64,000 nt of DNA from Nectonema munidae (taxonomy: Eukaryota; Nematomorpha; Nectonematoida; Nectonematidae): contig JAUIRK010000862.1 of NCBI GenBank assembly GCA_030549495.1, forward strand, positions 370,001 to 434,000. The letters are read 5' to 3'. The notes below the pieces were generated by a model. It was not told the DNA's origin, ran no database searches, and saw only the letters and a list, made by a program, of their open reading frames with translations. The first letter of the stretch is position 1; the number at the start of each line of letters is the position of its first letter. Positions 46,601 through 55,600 of the stretch are shown piece by piece. The position numbers were made by a program, and so were the translations under genes.

Positions 46601-49600
46601 CTATACTACGATGGTTTCTATTTCATATACAAATGACTAAGGAGACAATGTTCAACTTTCTGTTCATATTTTGTTTTCGGATTCTTTTAACCAGTGCTTC
46701 CATTTAACTTTCAGAATTAGAGGACTTCGGATCAACGTCAAACACTGGGAGCTTCAACAGCTTTTCCATACGAGGCTATTAAATTGCGCTGAGAAGGAAA
46801 ATAAGAGAACGAGAGAGACAGCCTTTATTAGGCGTTAATAGTATTTACGATAAATAATGTTTTCATCTGATTTTCGATGCCATGGTGATTGCCTCGTTGA
46901 ACTTAATACTGTTGTGGAATAGCACAAATGTTTCATACAATTTGAGTCTTAATCCAAGTACCTTATGCAGCTCATGAGGGAAGATGATATTTCTAAGATC
47001 TACAGAGGAAGATTTACCACACCAAGCTTGCGTACAGGACACACTCACCTCCTGTAAAATCGATAAGTCACCATGCCTTATAGGACCTATAATCAGCGAT
47101 AGCTCCAGGTAGAGATATTTCTGATAGTTTAGACATCTCATGATGGTATCATCTATGCCTGTGTTGTGCAAACTTTCTTTAGCCACGGTACACTTGATTG
47201 AATTTTTTACGGCACATCATTTTCATTATTTTCTGTTCCAATTACCTTTTTAATTGAAAAGCAATTTAAAATTATTATTATTTTATTTTAAGTTACAAAA
47301 AACACATAAAGGAAATTTAGTGCGAAGGATGAGCTTGGTGTTTTGAACAAATTAGTTTCAAACGAGTTTGAGTATTGGACAAAGCAACTCTTAATTCTTG
47401 GTCGATGTTAATCATGCGCCCCCGTTTTTTTGATTTGATTGTTGTTAGCGCAGAAAGAAATAGTTTACAAAGATATGAAGAACGGAATGGTAGCAATGTT
47501 TCATTCAATAGCTTTTAAACTTAATTGCGGATATTCGTCATACATACAATTCTTTGTTGGAAAATATGATACTTAAATTAAAATCGTTTTTTAAATCGAT
47601 AAAATTTTCCAGTTCAACACCTGACAGACACATTTGTCTCAGATGATATTTCGATGGAGAAATTACGCGAAAAGTTTTGCTTGTGTCAAGACTGGTTCAC
47701 GCTCAAGACATCATCACCATCATTGTTTCCGATGAGGGATTCATCGTATACTCAATCCATTGATGTAGTGAAAGTGGTAGGTGACTAATTCTTATCTGAC
47801 TAAATTTTGTAATATTATGCAAGTAACTTGCTAATAATCAATGATGTTTATCTTTTCTGGTTTTTGTTTTCCCTGGGTGTCTGAGCTTCTAGATATGGAG
47901 TTTTAAAAACTATCTTCCTCCTATAGACTATCATAGACTTAGCCCAGAGGAACTATTCTGAACCCATCACTTCTGACCTCACTGAACTTTAGGACCCAGC
48001 AAGAGAAGTTCCCACACAGTTTAAGAAGGTACAATCCCCCACCAAGTACCCAAGCGGTAAAACCCTGTTGTGAGTCCTCCTAACCAACCCTTAATAAGAC
48101 CTGGTACAGGTACATGGTAGTTCCCTCCACCCTCACCTTGGACAAATCCTCCATGATCTTTAACATATCGAATAACCTCGCCCAGTAGCTCTTCATCTTC
48201 CTCCAATGTTGTAACCTCTGCTGCTTGTGTGTCTGCTCCTAATACTTTTTCCAGTTGAGGGTTGAATGGTGGTAGCACGGGCCATGAATGTTGGATAATA
48301 CTTGTGGCTTTGATGCTATTGGTTGTTTGTGCAATTTCAATGTATCCAACCCATGTATACTAAAACGAAGAACATGGTGCTAACAATTATGTTTGTGAGG
48401 CATTTGTTAAATTACTCCATTGTGGCTGATTGCAAGAACTCGAGTTAGATCATTCTATGGTACCACTACTGGATGGGAGTAACATTCAGTCCTTTTTTTT
48501 GGGACTAGTACTTTTATCTCAGTACACGCCCATATATGGATTCTTGATCCTCATACGACTGCGATAACCTTTGACTGTTTCAACAATTTTCAGGCATATA
48601 ACGAGAGGTTGATTGACGCAAACCGAGTCTGACACCTTCCCCATCATGATTGAACAAAAACTCATCGAGATGTATAGCCTAATAGAAACTCTATCATAGA
48701 TATTTCTACCAGATCATCCCGATTGTGTTCTTTTAACAATCTTCTTGTTCTGGGACTTGAGTTAAAACCCAACATCGTTGGAACATTTGTGGTGTCAACT
48801 CATCATTGGAACATTTGTGGTTGGAATCTCATCCCATCGGAGCTCAACCCCCTCATATCGTTTGGTAAAATTGTCCCAAAAAAGGATTGATTAATAAGCT
48901 CAAACCCATGCCTTCCAAAGGAAACCAAACCCGTCCTCCTTCACATACAGCACTATAATCCTTGTGGCTCTCGGATCAATCTGTTGGTCTTTTGATTGAC
49001 TGATAAAAAAGATAGAAGCCAAGTAAACTAACAAATGCTTGATTGAGAATCTTCTCCCCCCCCTCGGATGTGCGCCCCTGGTTATAACAAAATAAAAGCC
49101 TTCTAATGCAATTTCGTTATAACCGGAAAAATGCGCAGTTCTTTGTTTCGAATGAAGGCTTCTTTATTTTAAACTCTTTGAAATAATTTTGAAGATTCTC
49201 TTGACAAGCACGCTGACCAAAAATCTCTGTTTGATTGGTCTACGCAACGATTCCAACATATCTTAGCTTTGAAAGAGAAAGCCCTATCAAGTGCTAGAAA
49301 CAGGAACTTCCATTATATACTGGTAATAATTATTAACATATTCTTATTTTATATGGTGCCTCTTTTCTCCTTTTTAGTACTTAGATGTTGGCAATTTTCT
49401 CATTTATCCTGACGTTCTCAACTTTTTAATAAAAACAGAAAAGTGAGTTTGAGTTTTGTCTTTTTTTTATTTATTTTTTTATTTTTCAGATGACATTATT
49501 AGGTTTAACACTCATTTAACATGAGAGCTGAATAAAATGGTGGGATTTAGTGGTTTGTGCCAACTACTTGCCAAATCTATATTCTTCTGTTAAATTGAAA

Positions 49601-52600
49601 AGTTATTATCTTTGAGCTTTATACAATGAATATTTTTTTCGCCAATTTATATATAGTAGTTTAATAGTGTATTATGTTTTTTTTAAACACGGGGTCTAAA
49701 ACGGGTTTTTTTATTGAAAAGGGGGGTTTTTTTTTAGAATTGGCGTAAATGGGTTAATTAATACTTACCATAGAGAGTTTTATTACTTTTGAGTTAAAAT
49801 GCGCTCATCACATTTTAGTATTCATAGGTTGGGTAGATACTGAGTTTCGATAACAAAAGGTCTTGGGTTCGATCCCGCATCAAGTCTACTTTCCTCATAG
49901 TTTGATACAAGCTGTGCAATTGTGCCTTCTCGATGAAAACACCCCGGGGTACTTGATTGGGTAAAATTGTCCCAAAAATATAATTGATTAATAACCCCAA
50001 ACCCATGCCTTCCAAAGGAAACCAAACCCGCCCTCCTTCACATACAGCATTTTACCTTTAATTTTGGGCAGCCAAAAAATACAGCGAAAATTATATCAAA
50101 ATTTTACATATGCCTGAGAAATTTTTTAAAAGATAGATCAATGGTATGGATGCATTCTGCTAAGAAAAGAACTTTAAATTTCACAAAAGTCCTTTTCCAT
50201 GACTTAAATATATACAGCATTATGATGTAGAGTGATTTAAAAATGTTCAATTCTACATCATTTTTACTTTTGCGTGAAATAAGAATAAGAAAAATATTAG
50301 TTAAAGTTGTTTGTCTTTTCATTCCTACTTCTTTATAATTTCTTTAAGAGAAATCGTTGGACCCCTGTTGACTCATGAAAATTATGCCAATTTTTGGGGC
50401 AGTGTTGGAGAAGATGTAAGTTTTCGTCACTTTTTTTCAAATTAGATTTTAATGAAACCCCAAATTTAATACAAATATACGATTTTTACAGTCTAAACTT
50501 TTCTTCTGTTTTAGTCGTATATTTTTTATGTGTAAAGATACGTTATTCCATAACTTCCAAAAATTTTCATCTAATCTTTGAATTTTTATTGATGTCTATT
50601 CTTTTTGCCTAAAATGAAGATATAATTGTGAATTATTCAGAGACTGGGGCATTTCTTTCCCCAAGCTATCGCCTTTTAAACGCTGAACACAGTATATAAC
50701 TTTTTCCATTATCTTATTCAAAAATGACACTTCAGGCCCCATCTCTTGGGATAAGGGAGTCAAGTCAGGTGATTTCCAGTCTCTGTTATCATTTCGGTGA
50801 TCTCTGCCAAGAATATGTCTTTCATTTAGCATCATCCTACACTTTGCTATGCTTGCTTTAGAATAACGCCATCACTAAGCAAATAGAATCTGTTTTTGAA
50901 ATATTTCTACTTTCACTGTTGACTGGAATGGAGTGAATGATGAGAACTATTTGTCTTACATATTAAATGCTATTAATCATAAAAGGAATTCCTATGAAGA
51001 AATTCAAAAGAGGAATGCTGTATATGCAATGCATGAAAAAACTTTATATAGCACAGCGGTATAGATTATTGGAATAGGAGAAATTTTTTTGTTTCATTCA
51101 CTCTAAACAATTCTCAATCAATGCATTTTTTCTTCATATTTCACATTACAAATTTGTTTTATGCGAACCCTTATTTAAGAAAAATTAAAAAAGCTATACT
51201 ATCTGTACTGGCAAAAAGGAGCTCCCCCACTAGATGTCCGCCCTGCTAGCAAAAAGTATATTAAATAACTTTAGATTTAGATTAATGCTCTCATTCTTCC
51301 TTTTGTTCACAGAGATATTCGATTGAATATTGACACCATTATTTATATGTATGCTAAACTGTGTCCTAGACGGATGAGGCTCCTTAGTTCCTAATCTAGT
51401 TACTTATAATAAACTTATAATTTTTTGATACTCTAAGTTTTATGATAAAAAGTCAATTTCGCTTTTTATTAAACTATTACCCCAAATAAGATAAAAATAG
51501 CTTAAAAATTTTGATAAATCTTAAATTTATATGTTTCAAATTTGAGTTCTAGTTTAGTAAAATCTCCCTGCCCCCTCCACATAATGCCAATTTCTAGATT
51601 CACCCCTGGAATGACCTACATTTTTCAATTAAAACCAAAGGAGTTTAGTAGTAAAGAATTCTCGTGTGCCTCTATATAATTAAAAGCATATATATTTACG
51701 GGATCTTAATGACATATAAGAATATAAATAAGATAGAAAATATTGTACACAATTAATTTGCTATGAAAGAGGGAATACAGATCGACTCGATTTTCAAATG
51801 AAATGATGATGATTTTCATGAGTAATCTTCATTTTGGAGCTTTGAATATATAAATCGCTTTTACGGCTACTTTCCCAACAAGCTAGATTCTATCCGGTGT
51901 TGCAACTATGAAAACACATATAAAAAGACTACCTAATTTTACATTTCCAAAATTCCCTATTTTGTTCATCCCCAATTTATCAACTCTTCTTATGCGCTAC
52001 CTACTAAATTTCCAACATAACATTTTTTTGCTAGTATTCTTTCTGATGTAGGAAACTGACTAAACCCGCCCGGTACTTATGGCTGTACCGCGCCAATTAC
52101 TTGTTTTTGTATTCATAGTTGCAAAATTTGGCTAAATTTTTACAAGCCGGATGCCCTTCCTGACGCAAAATCCTCCTCCTTTTTTACTCTGGACTTGGGA
52201 CCAGACATTGGTGGAGTTTATATATATAAATCGGTTTTACGGCTACCTTCTTTCTTTCTTTTTTGGAGCTTTGAATATAAAGATAAAATGAAAAGGGCAT
52301 TCATATTGCTAATGAAATGCTCATTAGTGAGCCCAAATTGAAAATAATGATTCTAACAGGGTCTCAAACTCAAATTACCTGGGGGTCACTGGAGGAAAAG
52401 TCAAGGGGAGGCCGGGACGCATCACATATTCGACAAAACTATAAAATATTCTAAATCTTTATTAATAACATTTAACACAAAACACATCTTTAAACTGATT
52501 CCTGTTGTCTTCTAGTAACTAGTCTTTGTTGCCTGAGACCTGTTTGCGCTTACTCTTGCACATATGTGACATATCTGGCTTGAGAGATGAAGCAAATGAG

Positions 52601-55600
52601 ACCCTCAATAGAGTTTGGAGATGCTCATCAGTCAGTTTAAACCTGTACTTTGACTTGGTGAAGTTTAAGGTGGAGAAGAGTTTTTCACACAGATATGTGC
52701 TGCCAAAAAGGTATATGATGTGTTTAAACATCTTTGAAGCTCAAAGGTAGAAGGCAATTCTATCAAAAATCGTCCTAGGATGTCTGTTTTCCCATTCACT
52801 TCTCTGAACTTGGCTTTGAGCTCAGAATTGCACTGCAGGTCTATAAGCTCCATATAAAACTCAGGGGGAGCGTCTTGCACATCAAAGGAAAAAAGATCAA
52901 AAAAAAATTTGAAAAGTGACTTTGTGTGTTTTAAAGTCGCCAAACCTGTGATCAAATTCTTCCTGAAGACTCACAATGGCATCAACATACTTCTCACCAC
53001 TGAATGTCATGCCTGTATCCATGAGTGCTTTGCATGTTGGTAAATGACAAATGTTCTTCTCAGAGAACTGAGTTTTCCATAACACAAGTTTTGTAGAAAA
53101 TGCTCTTACGTTGTCATAGGCAGCACTGACAAGTTGTCCTTGTCCTTGTAACTTCTTGTTTAATGCATTCAGTTCCTGAGTAATGTCAACAAGAAAAGCT
53201 AAGTCCATGAGCCATTTTGAATTATTTAGCACAGAAACAGCTTTCCCATCATTCTCCATTAAGGCTTTCACTTCGGCTCTCAACTCAAAAAATCTCTTCA
53301 GAGTGGTTCCTCGACTGAGCTAACGTACATCAGTAAAGTAGAGTACATCCTTATATTCTGATCTTATTTCTTCCAAATAAGTGCAAAACTGCAGGTGCTA
53401 CCTCTAGATATGATATGGTTGATACATTTCACAACAATAGACATTACATTGTCAAACTTCAAACACTTGCTGCAAAGGGCCTGCTGATGAATAATGCAAT
53501 GCAGAGCAATGGCCTTCTATACACCCTCTTCTTCTAATTTTCTTTGGACAAGTGCCACGAGTCCATTTTTCTTCCCTGTCATTGATGGTGCTCCGTCGGT
53601 TGTTATTCCAGCAGACCTCTTCCATGATAATTCGGAGTCCAGAATAGCATTGAACAGCTGGCGAAATATCTCCTGAGCAGTAGTCTGCCCATGCATCGGC
53701 ATAACTGTAAGCAACTCTTGAGTAACTTCAAAACTGTCATCAACACCACGGATCCATATTACAAGCTGTGCAGTGTCAGTGATATCTTTGCTCTCATCAA
53801 CAGCGACTGAGTATGCACTGAAAAGTTTGGCCTTCTCATGCAGCTGTCTGTATATGTCACATGACATGTCACAAATTCGCTCTCCACTGTGTTGGCTGAA
53901 AGACTGATATTGCTAAACGGATTCTTTTTTTGGACAGACTATACTTGCAGCCTGTAACAAGCACTTTTTGATAAATTCACCATCTGTAAATGGCTTTGCC
54001 GCCTTTTCAATCATCACACTCACTACATAGATAGCTTCAACTGCTGCATGATTGTCTTTGCATGCTTTCTTAAAAAAATTGTTGTCTGAGTAGATATGTT
54101 TTAAGACTGGTGACTCTGTTTTCTCTCTCATTTAATTTGTATTTTTTATACACCTCAGCAGTCAGCATGTCTAGTAAAGTAATGACGTTTGATATTATAT
54201 TCTTTGACCACTGCAAGTTTGTCTGTACATATGAGACAGGTTGGTTTGCCTCTGTGCTCAACAAAAAAAATTCAATTTCCCATTTTTGTTGGAATTTTCT
54301 GTGTTCAACGAAGGCAGTGTTTGGGAAAGACATGACGTGGGCTCTAAATAAAGAACAAATTTAGGAATTTAACAATATAAAAGAAATTGATTTAAAAAAA
54401 TATACAGTAAAATCTCGGTATGTCAAAGTCGGATAAGTCAAACATTTCGTTATGTCGAAGTTTTTTCCAGGCGCAAACCCTTAACACTGTTCTTGTATGT
54501 AAAAATATAAATTTTACTTATACTTTAATTTTTAAAAGCTTAATAATGTCAACGCTTAGTTTCCTAATTTCAAGGTTGTTTACAAAATTTTAATTTAAGA
54601 TGTTCATAAAGGAATTTTTTATTGGTTGAAATAAATACACTATATGCATGCATGCGAAATATGTGAATCAAATATGTTGAGATAATCAAATATTTTGGTC
54701 TGCTAACTAATTAGCGAATTAAATTGCGTGAATATGCAGGGGTTTTGGTCGGCAGCTTTATAGAAGTCACTGATGATAAAGCGGTCTCCAATAAACTTTG
54801 AAATCAAGTTGAAGGCCACAAAATATTATTCCGAGGGCCGCATTTGGCCGGCGGGCCGGGACTTTGAGACCTCTCTAAGTGAAAACTTTAATGTCAAATC
54901 TTCAAGTTTTATATCGTGAACAAAGACAAAAACTTTTCCTTATTTCTCATATTTTTTAGAACAAATGAATTTTATAGGAAAGGATGTTTTGAGAGAAGTT
55001 CACTCGATACACATTTATTCAAAAAACACAACCTTGATTTCAATTCCATGAATTGCGGAAATAGAGCAATTGAAGTTCATTGTGATTTATTCATATTTAC
55101 ATGCACTATATATTACTGCTTTATGTTCACTGTTACCTTTCGACTTTTAAAAAGTCATACCGACTTTTTGAGATTTTAGAATTACCTTTTTAAGATACCT
55201 TGTTCTACGGTAAAATGTATATTGCAGTCAAGAATACAAATCGGGGAGAATAAAATGTACCACAATATCTATTTTTAAAGAATGATATTAATAATAATAA
55301 TAGATGTAAAAAACACAACTGCTAGCTTGAAATTCATACAGTTTGCAGATATGTAATAAATTCATAGCGGTGATCACTTAATCTCGGTCCATTAGTTTGG
55401 ACACTGCAAATCCTATTTAATTATCCTAGATTATTTGCAAGGAGTGTTATTGGTTTATTTTTTCGATTGACAGGGATACTACAAAAGATCCAAAGACTAC
55501 TTCTCCATAGTCAGAGCACAAATTAAGGGCTGCTTCAACGTCTCCCTGGTATACTCAGCCTTTCTTGTGGATCTAACTAGTGAAAAGACGATGCACCTCA

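Larger units (their letters stand above)
45936..49194 (+). other. COLGALT-like intron 2
   Basis: A 3.3-kb intron. It holds a copy of the hAT internal repeat, two unidentified minus-strand ORFs, a hAT C-terminal fragment, a partial SINE and a lone hAT-type right end (about 49055-49081). Confidence 0.6.
52357..54874 (-). mobile_element. hAT (GTF2IRD2-like) transposon, degraded
   Basis: The left end CAGGGTCTCAAACTC and the reversed right end AGAGGTCTCAAAGTC share GGTCTCAAA, and the right end adds a GGCCGGCGGGCCGGGA run. This matches the hAT group related to GTF2IRD2. A clear target duplication is not visible. Confidence 0.75.
50416..55473 (+). other. COLGALT-like intron 5
   Basis: A 5.1-kb intron that holds a retroposon (51851-52260), a GTF2IRD2-like hAT transposon (52357-54874), unidentified ORFs and lone transposon ends near 51215-51245 and 51565-51595. 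Confidence 0.6.

Noticed and set aside
47637-47775. Open plus-strand stretch (DISMEKLREKFCLCQDW) as an extra COLGALT exon in intron 2
   Set aside because: It has no counterpart in the family, and exons 2 and 3 already join in frame with the expected length.
49866-49880. Box-B-like GGGTTCGATCCCGC as a tRNA gene
   Set aside because: No cloverleaf with paired acceptor stem can be formed, and the sequence continues into a repeated SINE body, so it is a SINE head.
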